DNA of 34,065 nucleotides from CAZVWV01 sp964631745. GTDB lineage: Bacteria > Bdellovibrionota_C > UBA2361 > JBGSMV01. Every line of letters begins with the position of its first letter. The first letter of the stretch is position 1. The position numbers and the translations under genes were made by a program. The notes beneath the pieces are model-generated. The model had not been told where the DNA came from, ran no database searches, and was given only the letters and a program-made list of their open reading frames with translations. Positions 1 through 9,071 of the stretch are shown here, piece by piece. The stretch is from positions 1 through 34,065 of the forward strand of contig CAZVWV010000023.1 in NCBI GenBank assembly GCA_964631745.1, written 5' to 3'.

Positions 1-82
1 CTTAAAAACGCTAACTCTATAAATTCATTGCAGTTATAAGATTTCCTAGCTTTTTATAGCGGCACTGAATTTTAGGGAAGCG

Positions 83-3000
83 CTATTTGATTAAGCCACC
101 CTTCCAGAAACCTCCTGCGCCGAAAGCGCCAAATCCCCATTTGAGCCAGCCTAATAAGGCACTAGCCAGCCAGAGCGACCACAGAATCATGATTCCGTGC
201 CAAGCGTAAAGCGGGACCGAAAGGGCCCATGCTTCCGGCAAAGCCCCTTGGGCTGAGTCTAGATACCACTTTAGCGCCAAACCGTAGGACCCGTTACCCA
301 CAACATACATATCGGGCGCAAATATCAGGCCGGTCTTTATTGCGTCATAGAATACGCCAAAGCTTAGCAACGTGAGCACTACGATGATCACCTGCAAAAG
401 ATTAAAGATGGCAGGATTAAGATCTTTAAAACTCTCTCGCTTAGCCAAAACCAAGAACCAGAGCACCGGTAAGATAATCTCACCCAACGGCAATGTGGCC
501 AACCCCAGCCCCAACAAAACCCAGTGGAGGATCGAGAGCGGCGTGCCGCCAAACCTAGACAGCAAGAATGCAAAGATTAGTATGGCCGCAAGCTTACTCC
601 AAAATAGAACTGTCGGCCCAAGCCCCTTACCGCCCGTTAAAAGTAGCCATCGCGATGCGGGCAGGTCGATTGAATAATTTATATTATAAACCTTCTCCCC
701 AATTTGTACCGTCGGGGTGCGCTGCATGAAGGAGACTCCCTCCAAGAGATCAAATACCACACTAAAAGAATTTTGCCCGGAGAGAAGTCCGATGGAAAGC
801 TCGGTACCGGAAAATCTCCCGCTCTCATCCTTCCCGGCAACAATCACCTTAGCGAGCTTTGCCTGTTTTGGGAGGGTGACTTTTAAGGTTGCGTTGCGAC
901 TCGCCCGGACGCTAGCAGTCAGCGTGGCTTGAGTTGTTCTAGCACCAGGAACTATCTGGTAGCTGACGTTATCGACGGTATACGACTCGCCTGGCGCTTC
1001 TTCCGGACGTGAGATTGCCACCTCAATTTTCTCACCAGGATATGGATCCCAACTGTAACTTTGTACCCCCCCAGAGATCGAGGAGCTTGGACTTAGCCCG
1101 GACGCCTGACACCGAAGAATAGGCCAGCAAGAGAGATTATATGAAAAACTCATAAAGGCAGTGTCGGGCGCCGTCAATTCTAGCTTTGGCACTTTTGAAA
1201 TCGCACTCTCCCATTCTTTAGTTTCTTCACCCCGACCAAGTTGAACTAAGGCATGACCATTTTCGACTTTAACTTCCGAAGAAAGAACATTCTCACCCTC
1301 AATCAAGGGCACTCTCACAATTTCAGCCCCCTCTGAGCTTCCGATTCGCGAGAGTGTGCTATGCATCTCCCAATCTATCCCGAGATCTATCTTGTGCGTA
1401 ACCACATACCAATTCGGCAGTACCGTGACTTGCTGCTTGGAGTCGCCCATGCTTACTTCAGCGTTTATTTTTTCGACCCGAGAAAATCCCAATGAATCTC
1501 CCACGCTTCCAGTCGGATTGAGTCCATCCACAATCCATCCGGGAGCACTCACACTAACGGCTAAGGGCACCTGAGAGAATTGCAGATTGATAGAATTGCG
1601 GCCGGAAATCAGAGCTTTAGTTTTTATTTCGTGCACACCGTCTGGCACCTTTACCCAAATGACCCCCTCACCATCCCGCTTCAAAGCCTTGGTTGGTAAG
1701 TTATCTAACGTCACAGAAGCCAAGTTCAGCTGCTCGGGGGCAAATGGAAGTGCCACGCCAGCGACGCCACGAGAGCTAACCTTAAGGGTCGTGAGCAGCT
1801 CCGAGGAACTCACTTCAAATGAGGCTGACGAGATATCAGAGCAATCCTCCTTACACCTATCTTGCTCCAGCCTGGCTTTCAAATTAGTAAGCATCTGATC
1901 AGACGGGAATTCTTGAGCGAAACCTTGCTGTGCGGGAATCAACAAAGCAAAAATCACAGTGACAACGCCCGGGAAAATATATCGGAACTCCTCACTTATT
2001 TTAATTTTGAAGGCTCGCATAAAATTCATAATCAACATGAAAAGCAAGAAGACTCTAAGCACGCAAAGCACTAAGTTCCAAGTGGGGCCCAACAAACATA
2101 ACTTAAACTCCTGGGTCGCATCCACCGGGCCGTTCCATAGAATCTGGTACTCGCGCCAGCGCCAGGTAGGCTCACCCGGTCCAGTCTGAATAGTCGATTG
2201 CGGATCCGGTTTAAACACTTTGCTCTCCTGACGCGCGAACTTGGGTACCGGGGCGGCTTGGTTGCGGCGAAGCTTACTAACTTTATCTTTAGTGACTTGA
2301 TTGAGCGCTAAGTCCTCTTGATAATCTTGCTCGCCGCGCGCGCCTACGTCGCCCCGTAAAGATTCACCAGCAGATTGCGGCATGCCGCCACTGCCCATGG
2401 TTTCACTGGCCATGGTCCCGTAATAGTTCGGCCCGGAGCTGAATTCAAAAGCCGACATTCCTGCAATTAAAAGAAATGTCAGCAAGCCACCCTGGAACGC
2501 CACCTTAATGGCCTTCCAGTACTCGGCTCTTATCAGATTCAGTAAAACCCGCACTAAAAAGATAGTGACCACAACAATCAGCATGAATCCAAAGATATTA
2601 GATTCGGCGATCTCAATAACAATACCCATTAGAGCTCCGTTTATGGAGGGATACCAATCCCCCGCTTGCGGCGAGATACCAGCTCGAAGCTCTGAGATCG
2701 CAAACGCCGCCGCCATTACCAATAAGGCAGCTAAAGCAAATACCAAATAAAGTCTGGCGTAGCGTTTTAGTCCGTCATGCGGAGCGTAATTATAAATCGC
2801 GAAAGCGCCAAGTAAGTGGAACCAAATGTTAAAGGGCGCCCCGGCCTCATGGTGCAATAATCCTAAGGCTAAGAACGCGAGTGCGCCGCTCTTGCGACCG
2901 AGCATCTTTCCGACAGCCAGCGAAACAAGTAACAAAAGGAAAAAATCCAAAAGCGTCCAGCTACTAAACCACGCGCCTGGAGTCACGTCAGCACCCGAGG

Positions 3001-4381
3001 CGCTCAAAAAAATCCAACCCGGGGGAAGCGCCAGATTTATCCGTAACGAATCCGCTTTTAAATCCCAACCCACAGCGGAGTGCGCGCCTTTCCAGTTAGC
3101 CAGCTTAGAATAACCCACTAAGTTCAGATTTTGATTTCTTACCTCAACACCGCGCGCCTTGGTGTTATCGTTTAACGTGATCAGTTGATCTTCCCCGTTT
3201 TGCGAAACCCGCCCCAGCTCCAAGCCGTCCTTGGCATCAAGCCGCCAGCCCTGGCCGAGAGTCCCGCGAATTTCGTCGCGCACCGTCGCTCCAACGCCCG
3301 AGATATCTAACCAAATTGAACGGGTCAAATTAAGAGCGTTTTGAGCGGCTTCGGTCTGACCGCGGCGAATCACCTCAAACTTTAATTTATCCTCACTGCT
3401 AATCTTATATGCACCAAAGGCCTTCAACTCCGCCGGCGCATCGGTCTGCGAAGGCTCCACCGGTGTACCCCCCAAAAGCTGCACAGATCGAATTGATTCT
3501 GCTGGCCTCCAAAACCAAATTTCCTCACGAGGCCACTGCTCCAAAGCCGCACTTGGCAGGGATAACTCCTCCGGCGGCGCTGCCATCATAGAGTCAACTC
3601 GCACCACGAATTCACCGGCCCGCACCTGAAGAGAGAGAGAGTCATCTTTATCAAACTCAAAAGGCAGGGCAGATTCGATATTAACCGGCTTGGTGTTTGG
3701 AAGCACGATTTGCTTTAACTGAATCTCCCGCGCTTTGCCGGTCACCTTTAAGCTTAAATAAGTAGAGATCTTGAAAGGCACGCCATCCGCGAGCAGCCGA
3801 AAAACTTCTAAGCTCAAACTATCGCTTTCGGCGACCTGCGCACCGGAATCATCTCGCAGCCAAAGCAGTCCTTCCTGATCGAGCCGGGGGCCAGCAACTA
3901 CTTTTCCATTTAGTACTAAAGACACCAAGGCGATGCCTTGAGGAACGGGCAATGAGGCCGGCAATTTATCCCAAACAAATGTCCCGCGGATATCATAACT
4001 ACCCACGCCCAGATGCGTCTGCGGTCTCCCGCTCTCGGACCAATACAGCGGTAGAACCCCGCCGCCCAAAAGCGATGCCGATCGCAAGGCAACTTCGTCG
4101 CTCCCTGGCAAGATAACATCAAGCGCGGTATCTAAAGAAATCCCGTACTCGAAACTCCCACCCTTATCGTTCAGCTCCAACTTTAAAGTTGCCGGCCAAA
4201 GACACTGCTTCTCGTTAACAAGTAGCGCACAAGCGCTTTCGCGATCGCTCTCCTCAACCCATTGTCGCCAAGGCTTTAGTTGGTCAGGAATGTAGGGCTC
4301 AGCCAACAGCGCCTCGCCAAAAGCAAGCGTTAACAAAGCCGCAACAAAAATAGCTGTTATCTTCCGGGTCCATCGATGCAT
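83..4381 (-). CDS. Very large multi-pass membrane protein with two periplasmic modules, unknown function
   Basis: I do not recognise the family. The start is placed at the internal ATG (4379-4381), not the first ATG of the open frame 25 codons upstream, because GGAGGG lies four bases before it and it opens a typical signal peptide (MHRWTRK then a hydrophobic run ending near residue 27). The product is 1432 aa. Architecture by eye: periplasmic beta-rich region ~28-470; cluster of hydrophobic segments ~475-650; polar Gly/Gln/Lys-rich linker ~655-740; hydrophobic segments ~770-815, the last ending in an Ala-Gln-rich stretch that looks like a second export signal; second beta-rich region ~823-1240; final membrane block ~1245-1432. 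The layout suggests two copies of an exported domain plus membrane anchor. No catalytic motif was seen. It is transcribed away from the ATPase gene and has no visible operon partner in the window. Confidence 0.85.
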   Translation of the reverse strand: MHRWTRKITAIFVAALLTLAFGEALLAEPYIPDQLKPWRQWVEESDRESACALLVNEKQCLWPATLKLELNDKGGSFEYGISLDTALDVILPGSDEVALRSASLLGGGVLPLYWSESGRPQTHLGVGSYDIRGTFVWDKLPASLPVPQGIALVSLVLNGKVVAGPRLDQEGLLWLRDDSGAQVAESDSLSLEVFRLLADGVPFKISTYLSLKVTGKAREIQLKQIVLPNTKPVNIESALPFEFDKDDSLSLQVRAGEFVVRVDSMMAAPPEELSLPSAALEQWPREEIWFWRPAESIRSVQLLGGTPVEPSQTDAPAELKAFGAYKISSEDKLKFEVIRRGQTEAAQNALNLTRSIWLDISGVGATVRDEIRGTLGQGWRLDAKDGLELGRVSQNGEDQLITLNDNTKARGVEVRNQNLNLVGYSKLANWKGAHSAVGWDLKADSLRINLALPPGWIFLSASGADVTPGAWFSSWTLLDFFLLLLVSLAVGKMLGRKSGALAFLALGLLHHEAGAPFNIWFHLLGAFAIYNYAPHDGLKRYARLYLVFALAALLVMAAAFAISELRAGISPQAGDWYPSINGALMGIVIEIAESNIFGFMLIVVVTIFLVRVLLNLIRAEYWKAIKVAFQGGLLTFLLIAGMSAFEFSSGPNYYGTMASETMGSGGMPQSAGESLRGDVGARGEQDYQEDLALNQVTKDKVSKLRRNQAAPVPKFARQESKVFKPDPQSTIQTGPGEPTWRWREYQILWNGPVDATQEFKLCLLGPTWNLVLCVLRVFLLFMLIMNFMRAFKIKISEEFRYIFPGVVTVIFALLIPAQQGFAQEFPSDQMLTNLKARLEQDRCKEDCSDISSASFEVSSSELLTTLKVSSRGVAGVALPFAPEQLNLASVTLDNLPTKALKRDGEGVIWVKVPDGVHEIKTKALISGRNSINLQFSQVPLAVSVSAPGWIVDGLNPTGSVGDSLGFSRVEKINAEVSMGDSKQQVTVLPNWYVVTHKIDLGIDWEMHSTLSRIGSSEGAEIVRVPLIEGENVLSSEVKVENGHALVQLGRGEETKEWESAISKVPKLELTAPDTAFMSFSYNLSCWPILRCQASGLSPSSSISGGVQSYSWDPYPGEKIEVAISRPEEAPGESYTVDNVSYQIVPGARTTQATLTASVRASRNATLKVTLPKQAKLAKVIVAGKDESGRFSGTELSIGLLSGQNSFSVVFDLLEGVSFMQRTPTVQIGEKVYNINYSIDLPASRWLLLTGGKGLGPTVLFWSKLAAILIFAFLLSRFGGTPLSILHWVLLGLGLATLPLGEIILPVLWFLVLAKRESFKDLNPAIFNLLQVIIVVLTLLSFGVFYDAIKTGLIFAPDMYVVGNGSYGLALKWYLDSAQGALPEAWALSVPLYAWHGIMILWSLWLASALLGWLKWGFGAFGAGGFWKGGLIK

Positions 4382-4538
4382 ATATCCCTCCAGGTGCCGT
4401 TCTGTTCCCAATGGTAGTGAATCTTGGGCTAAAGAGCGATAATGATTGCGCGGCACGAGGATACCTTTAAGCAGACCGCATGAATCGTGGGATTAACGTA
4501 TCTGCCCACACCTTCTGAGCAGATACAAAATTCCATTG

Positions 4539-4567
4539 TTGTCATAATCACCTAAATTCTCTATAAT
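4539..4567 (+). promoter_or_regulatory. Sigma70-like promoter of the AAA ATPase gene, with a possible operator
   Basis: TTGTCA at 4539-4544 and a perfect TATAAT at 4562-4567 are separated by 17 bases, which is the ideal spacing. The -10 is flanked by inverted arms TCACC (4548-4552) and GGTGA (4569-4573), so a dimeric repressor could cover it; that part is inference. Transcription would begin near 4574, leaving a leader of about 60 bases before the ATG at 4637. Confidence 0.6.
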
Positions 4568-4636
4568 GGGTGAATATTTAAGAGGATATTTTTACCTGCA
4601 CTAGAAAATTTCAGAATTAGCACTCAACCAGCTGAT

Positions 4637-5761
4637 ATGACTTATAAAATTGGTCGCACTGTTACTGTCAGTATTGAAGCAGATCTAAAGAAGAAGATCG
4701 TGCTGCTGGCTGGGCCTCGTCAAGTTGGTAAAACCGAACTTAGCAAGGCACTTCTTACAGATCACTCCAGATACTTGAATTGGGATTTTGATCTAGACCG
4801 AGAAGAGATCTTAAAAGCTAAGTGGCCGCAAGGGCCTGGATTAATTGTCCTGGATGAAATTCACAAATTCAGTAACTGGAGAAACTCTTTAAAAGGGCTC
4901 TTTGATAAACGTAGAAATGAAGTTCAAATCCTCGTAACCGGTAGCGCGCGGCTTGAGTATTATAGCTACGGCGGCGACTCAATGCAGGGAAGGTACTACC
5001 TACATCATCTCTTTCCACTCACCGTTGCGGAACTGGGTATTACAACTAGGGCAGATTTCGATTCTCTACTAAAATTCAGTGGGTTCCCTGAGCCCTTCAA
5101 CTCTGGTTCAGAAGTCGAACGAAAACGATGGTCTCGTAACTATCGCTCACTCTTGGTGCGCGAAGATTTGCGTGACCTAGAACGAGTTACAGATATAGGT
5201 AAGATTGAACAGCTAGCGCTTCGACTTCCGGAACTTGTAGCATCCCCCCTTTCCTACAATAGCCTCAGAGAAGATCTTGGCGTAGCTCACAAGACCGTCG
5301 TCGACTGGTGCAATATACTTGAAAGGTTGTTTTTTATATTCAAAATCTTTCCCTTTTCAAACTCTAGAATTAGGTCGTTAAAAAAAATGCCGAAACACTA
5401 TCATTTCGATTGGGCACTTGTTGACCAAGTAGGCCCAGCTTTGGAAAATTTAGTCGCGGTCCATCTGCTCAACTGGTGTCAGTTTCAGATCGATGTTTTT
5501 GGGAAGGATATGCGCCTGGCATATTTTAGAGACTTGGAAAAGCGAGAGGTTGACTTTATTATACTGGAGGACGACCTACCAGTAAAAGCAATTGAATGTA
5601 AGAAAGGATTTAAAGGCATCGACCCAAGTCTCAGATATTTCAAGTCAGTCTTTCCGGCCACAGAATGTATTCAAGTCGAATTAGATTGTGAGAAGCCCTA
5701 CCAAAATGAAGATGGGATTAAAGTCACCCCTCTAATCTCGTTTTTGAGCGCGCTAAAATAG
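4637..5761 (+). CDS. AAA ATPase with C-terminal DUF4143/nuclease-like domain
   Basis: The protein has 374 aa. An N-terminal P-loop ATPase domain (AAA_14 type) has Walker A GPRQVGKT at 26-33, Walker B LIVLDEIHK at 69-77 and the sensor-like VTGSARLE at about 100-107. A helical segment follows, and then a C-terminal DUF4143-type region containing EVDFIILEDD and AIECKKG, resembling the D...E-x-K pattern of restriction-endonuclease-like folds. Members of this family are widespread stand-alone ATPases in bacteria and archaea whose cellular role is mostly unknown. The gene is single, has its own strong promoter, and reads as more AT-rich than the surrounding glycan genes, so it may be a later insertion. 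Its stop directly abuts the stop of the converging methyltransferase gene. Confidence 0.9.
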   Translation: MTYKIGRTVTVSIEADLKKKIVLLAGPRQVGKTELSKALLTDHSRYLNWDFDLDREEILKAKWPQGPGLIVLDEIHKFSNWRNSLKGLFDKRRNEVQILVTGSARLEYYSYGGDSMQGRYYLHHLFPLTVAELGITTRADFDSLLKFSGFPEPFNSGSEVERKRWSRNYRSLLVREDLRDLERVTDIGKIEQLALRLPELVASPLSYNSLREDLGVAHKTVVDWCNILERLFFIFKIFPFSNSRIRSLKKMPKHYHFDWALVDQVGPALENLVAVHLLNWCQFQIDVFGKDMRLAYFRDLEKREVDFIILEDDLPVKAIECKKGFKGIDPSLRYFKSVFPATECIQVELDCEKPYQNEDGIKVTPLISFLSALK

Positions 5762-6961
5762 CTAAAAGAACCGAAGCTCCGGCAACGGCGTCACCCATGT
5801 CCCTTTGAACCAGCTCTCTTTGGCTTTAATGTGTTCCGCGTAATTCCAGGCCGTTATAAATATATAATCGGGCGGGTTCTTCTGCAGTTGATCGGGGAAG
5901 ACAATCGGGGTGTGCGTACCTGGCATGATCTTTCCCGCACGTAGCGGCGAAGCATCGACCATGGCTTCAAGGTAGTTCATCTTACAAGCGTTGACCCAAA
6001 GTGTAGCTTTACCGGCGGCGCCGTAACCCCAGATGCGCCCAGTCTTACTAAGTTTCCCGAGAACATCATTGACGATGCTTATTTTTCTATCAGTAAATTT
6101 CCCGAAAGCCATCCAGGTTTCTACCTCGGCCAGGTGTTTTTCGTTCTCATACTTTAGAAGCTGTGCCACACTTGCACGCGGCGCCTCCGCTCTATTACGG
6201 GAGGCGGCAATTCTTAAGGAGCCTCCATGCATCGGAATGCGTTCGGCATCCACCAGATAAAAACCATTTCTTTCTAGTAACCGTGAAAGCGAGGTGAGCG
6301 AATAAAATGTCAGATGCTCGTGGTAAAGCGTATCCCACTGGTAAGTTTCGAGCAGATCGCCTGCATACATAACCTCAAGGCATAGATGCCCGTTTGGCGC
6401 CAGCACCTCGTGCGCCGCCTGTAAGATTTTCTCCGGGCAATCGTTGTGGGCGAAGGCATTACTGCCCGTAACAATATCAACCGCTCCAATTCTAGTTTTT
6501 AAGGCACGCGCTGTTTCTACATCAAAATAGGCGGTAACGACATCAAGCCCTCGCGACTGCGCCAAATCAGATATATTTCTTGAGATCTCAACTCCAGCCG
6601 CTTTGATACCCAACTTTTCAAGTGGAGCGAGCAGCACCCCATCGTTACATCCGAACTCGACCACCACCTTGGGCTGAAAATTTGTGTTGATCCATTCGGC
6701 ATACTTTTCAAAATGAGAAACCAAGGGCTGAATGGTGCTGGATGAAAAGGAGTAATCCTGAAAGAGAATCTCAGGGTCGACAACTTCAAGGATCTGAATC
6801 AATCGACACTCTGAACAGATATGCACAGGTAAGGGAAATGTTCGCTCCGACGCAATGGCGTCCTTACCAGAGAGAAACCCACCGGCCAAAGGCATGGCGC
6901 CCAAATCCAAAAATTTCTCAAGTTTTGTGCCGCTACAGCCGCGACAGTTCGATCTACGCAT
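5762..6961 (-). CDS. Sugar C-methyltransferase-like SAM enzyme (TylC3/NovU type)
   Basis: The 399 aa protein follows the three-part plan of deoxysugar C-methyltransferases. First comes an N-terminal zinc-binding domain with CxxC (C6, C9) and a second CSEC near residue 50. A class I SAM domain follows, with VVVEFGCNDG near 100. The C-terminal domain contains GYGAAGKATLW near 315. The family motif YHEHLTFYSL, which includes the histidine used in catalysis by TylC3-like enzymes, is present near 215. These enzymes methylate C3 (or C5) of a dTDP-4-keto-6-deoxy sugar; family knowledge supports a nucleotide-sugar substrate but not which one. It is the first glycan gene of the locus on this side and is divergent from the 2-epimerase gene. 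Start ATG at 6959-6961. Confidence 0.9.
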   Translation of the reverse strand: MRRSNCRGCSGTKLEKFLDLGAMPLAGGFLSGKDAIASERTFPLPVHICSECRLIQILEVVDPEILFQDYSFSSSTIQPLVSHFEKYAEWINTNFQPKVVVEFGCNDGVLLAPLEKLGIKAAGVEISRNISDLAQSRGLDVVTAYFDVETARALKTRIGAVDIVTGSNAFAHNDCPEKILQAAHEVLAPNGHLCLEVMYAGDLLETYQWDTLYHEHLTFYSLTSLSRLLERNGFYLVDAERIPMHGGSLRIAASRNRAEAPRASVAQLLKYENEKHLAEVETWMAFGKFTDRKISIVNDVLGKLSKTGRIWGYGAAGKATLWVNACKMNYLEAMVDASPLRAGKIMPGTHTPIVFPDQLQKNPPDYIFITAWNYAEHIKAKESWFKGTWVTPLPELRFF

Positions 6962-7097
6962 TGTTCATCCCGAATAAAAAATATAGCGCTGGGCAATTAC
7001 CAGAGCGGTAAAATTTGCATATTGCCTTCTTTCTGCACTATATTATGAGTCCCATACTGGAGCAAGGCTAAGTATAATCTACCGAGGAGCACGCCAT

Positions 7098-8297
7098 ATG
7101 ACGAACCACAAGAAAAAGTTGGCTTTTATACTCGGAATCAGGCCGGATATCATTCGCGCCGTGTTGATCATGAATTATCTAAAGGAAGCAGACGACGTAG
7201 AGATAGTTTTTATCTGGTCAGGTCAGCATTACTCCGACAATTTAAAGGGAATTTTCTTTCGTGAATTTCGGCTTCCGGACGCTGATATCAACCTGGAATG
7301 CGGCGGTGAGACCGATGCGGAGATCTCCTCTCAACTAATCGCAAAACTCCATCCCGTACTTGAAAAACTTAAGCCTGAAGCCGTAGTGTTTCTGGGCGAT
7401 ACAAACACGACGACCGGTTGCATCGTGGCCGCGCAGCTTAACATTCCGATCGTGCACGTCGAAGGCTGCTGGCATTCATACGATTGGCGCATGCCCGAAG
7501 AGAAATTTCGCACGATGATCGATCATCTCTCAGATGTGATTTACACCTACGAGGAAGAATACAAATTGCGGGGCGTAGCCGAGGGGCTAAATCCCCGTAA
7601 TATCGTGGTAGTGCGAAATCCAATCGTCGACATCCTGAATGAATTCTATTACGCCCAAAAAGACAAACTTGAAGAACTAGCCACGCCCGCATTCTTTAAA
7701 GAACGCGGTATAACCGATGGCAACTACTATCTCATGACCTGTCACCGCAGAGAGAATGTGCACATCGAGAAGTCCTTTCGGGCGATCATGCGCTTGGTTG
7801 AGGCCGCCGACGCGCCTGTTTTCTTCCCAGCGAGCTATCGCACACAACGCGTTATGAAAGAGATGGAGATCGCAAAGGTAAAAAACCTAATCGTTGTGGA
7901 TCCGATTGGCTACAACGAAATTTTGGTGCTGATGACACATTCCAAAGGGGTGATCACAGATTCCGGCACCATTCCCGAGGAATGCTCGGTTTTAAATGTG
8001 CCTTGCGTACAGATGCGAAAGGCTACCGAGCGCCCACAAGTTTATGACGTGGGCGGCTGCGTGAAGTTTGATCCCGATCAACCCGAGAAGTACACCCCTC
8101 AAATTGTTTTTAAGAAGTTGCATAGTATTCTCGGTAAAAAGTGGCAGCACACCTTGGGCGATGGCCAGTCTTCCCGACGGATAGCCGAAGATCTTTTGAA
8201 GCGACTCCGAGGTCCCGGTTTTCGTGGCCATCTTCCGGAGCATAATCATCTTCCGATTCAGCGCTCATTTATCGAGGATGGAATCGAGGTAGACTAA
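7098..8297 (+). CDS. UDP-N-acetylglucosamine 2-epimerase-like protein, divergent subfamily
   Basis: The protein is 399 aa with the two-Rossmann (GT-B-like) fold of non-hydrolysing UDP-GlcNAc 2-epimerases. Expected functional positions are kept: D101 in LGDTN, E122 in VHVEG, E134/E135 in MPEE, and H216 in CHRREN. Several signature motifs differ from WecB. The N-terminal GTRPE(I/V) reads GIRPDIIR (13-20), the usual VEAGLRS reads VEGCWHS, and the usual EEINR reads EEKFR. It should convert UDP-GlcNAc or a related UDP-amino sugar to its C2 epimer, but the substrate may be modified. AGGAG at 7085-7089 lies eight bases before the ATG. It is followed after 18 bases by a methyltransferase gene in the same direction, so the two are probably co-transcribed. 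Confidence 0.88.
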   Translation: MTNHKKKLAFILGIRPDIIRAVLIMNYLKEADDVEIVFIWSGQHYSDNLKGIFFREFRLPDADINLECGGETDAEISSQLIAKLHPVLEKLKPEAVVFLGDTNTTTGCIVAAQLNIPIVHVEGCWHSYDWRMPEEKFRTMIDHLSDVIYTYEEEYKLRGVAEGLNPRNIVVVRNPIVDILNEFYYAQKDKLEELATPAFFKERGITDGNYYLMTCHRRENVHIEKSFRAIMRLVEAADAPVFFPASYRTQRVMKEMEIAKVKNLIVVDPIGYNEILVLMTHSKGVITDSGTIPEECSVLNVPCVQMRKATERPQVYDVGGCVKFDPDQPEKYTPQIVFKKLHSILGKKWQHTLGDGQSSRRIAEDLLKRLRGPGFRGHLPEHNHLPIQRSFIEDGIEVD

Positions 8298-8315
8298 AGT
8301 TGGGCTAGTTTATTT

Positions 8316-9059
8316 ATGGCTTCATCCCACAAATTGCTAAAAGAATATTATCCGGAGTCACAGTTTGGCGGGCTCACAGATGTAGACGGCACCGCCACAT
8401 TTTATCTGCGAATCGGCTCCTTAGTCTCTCAAGAATCGATAGTGCTTGATGTGGGTTGTGGCAGGGGCGCACATTTCGATAGGCCCGAAGATATTCGCTT
8501 GTGGGTGCGAAACCTAAAGGGTAGATGCCGCAAGGTCATAGGAATCGACCTAGATCCTGCCGCTCGCCAAAATCCGGGCGTAGATGAATTTAGGCTTATT
8601 ACAAGTTCAACCTGGCCGATTGAAGACAGCAGCATTGACGTGTGCATTTGTGACTATGTTGTTGAACACGTTCCAGACCCCAATCAGTTCTTTGCTGAGC
8701 TGCGTCGAGTTTGCAAACCGGGAGGTTTTATTTGCATTCGCACGGCTAATGTTCTTAGCTACTTCGGCCTAGCAGCCAAATGTATAGCAAATCGGTGGCA
8801 TAACAGGGTCCTACGAATAGCTCAGCCCCATCGCAAGGCAGAAGATATCTTTCCAACCTGTTACCGCTGCAACACAGTCTTTACGATGCGAAAGTTTTTC
8901 AAAAAATTCGGCTTCGAAGGGTATGTTTACGGTCACGAATCAGAACCAACCTATCTTTCCTTTAGCAAGCTTGCTTATGCCCTAGGCGTATTGCATCAGC
9001 GTTTCGCGCCAAAGTTCATGCGTGTTGGAATTATGGGTTTCGGGCGCAAACGGGAATAA
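8316..9059 (+). CDS. Class I SAM-dependent methyltransferase
   Basis: The protein has 247 aa and a Methyltransf_11-type core. Motif I is VLDVGCGRGAHF near residue 43, an acidic GIDLD end of strand 2 is near 74, motif IV is VCICDYVVEHVPD near 108, and a post-motif KPGGFICIRT is near 131. The C-terminal region is basic and shows no membrane segment. The acceptor is not predictable, but the position directly after the 2-epimerase gene suggests a sugar of the same glycan. The Shine-Dalgarno is weak, so translation may partly depend on coupling to the upstream gene. The gene converges on the WecA-like gene with 12 bases between the stop codons. Confidence 0.88.
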   Translation: MASSHKLLKEYYPESQFGGLTDVDGTATFYLRIGSLVSQESIVLDVGCGRGAHFDRPEDIRLWVRNLKGRCRKVIGIDLDPAARQNPGVDEFRLITSSTWPIEDSSIDVCICDYVVEHVPDPNQFFAELRRVCKPGGFICIRTANVLSYFGLAAKCIANRWHNRVLRIAQPHRKAEDIFPTCYRCNTVFTMRKFFKKFGFEGYVYGHESEPTYLSFSKLAYALGVLHQRFAPKFMRVGIMGFGRKRE

Positions 9060-9071
9060 AGTTTAACCTAC

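Noticed and set aside
372..3591. Several plus-strand open frames of 60-103 codons opposite the large membrane protein
   Set aside because: They lack ribosome-binding sites and families, and they lie antisense to a convincing long gene.
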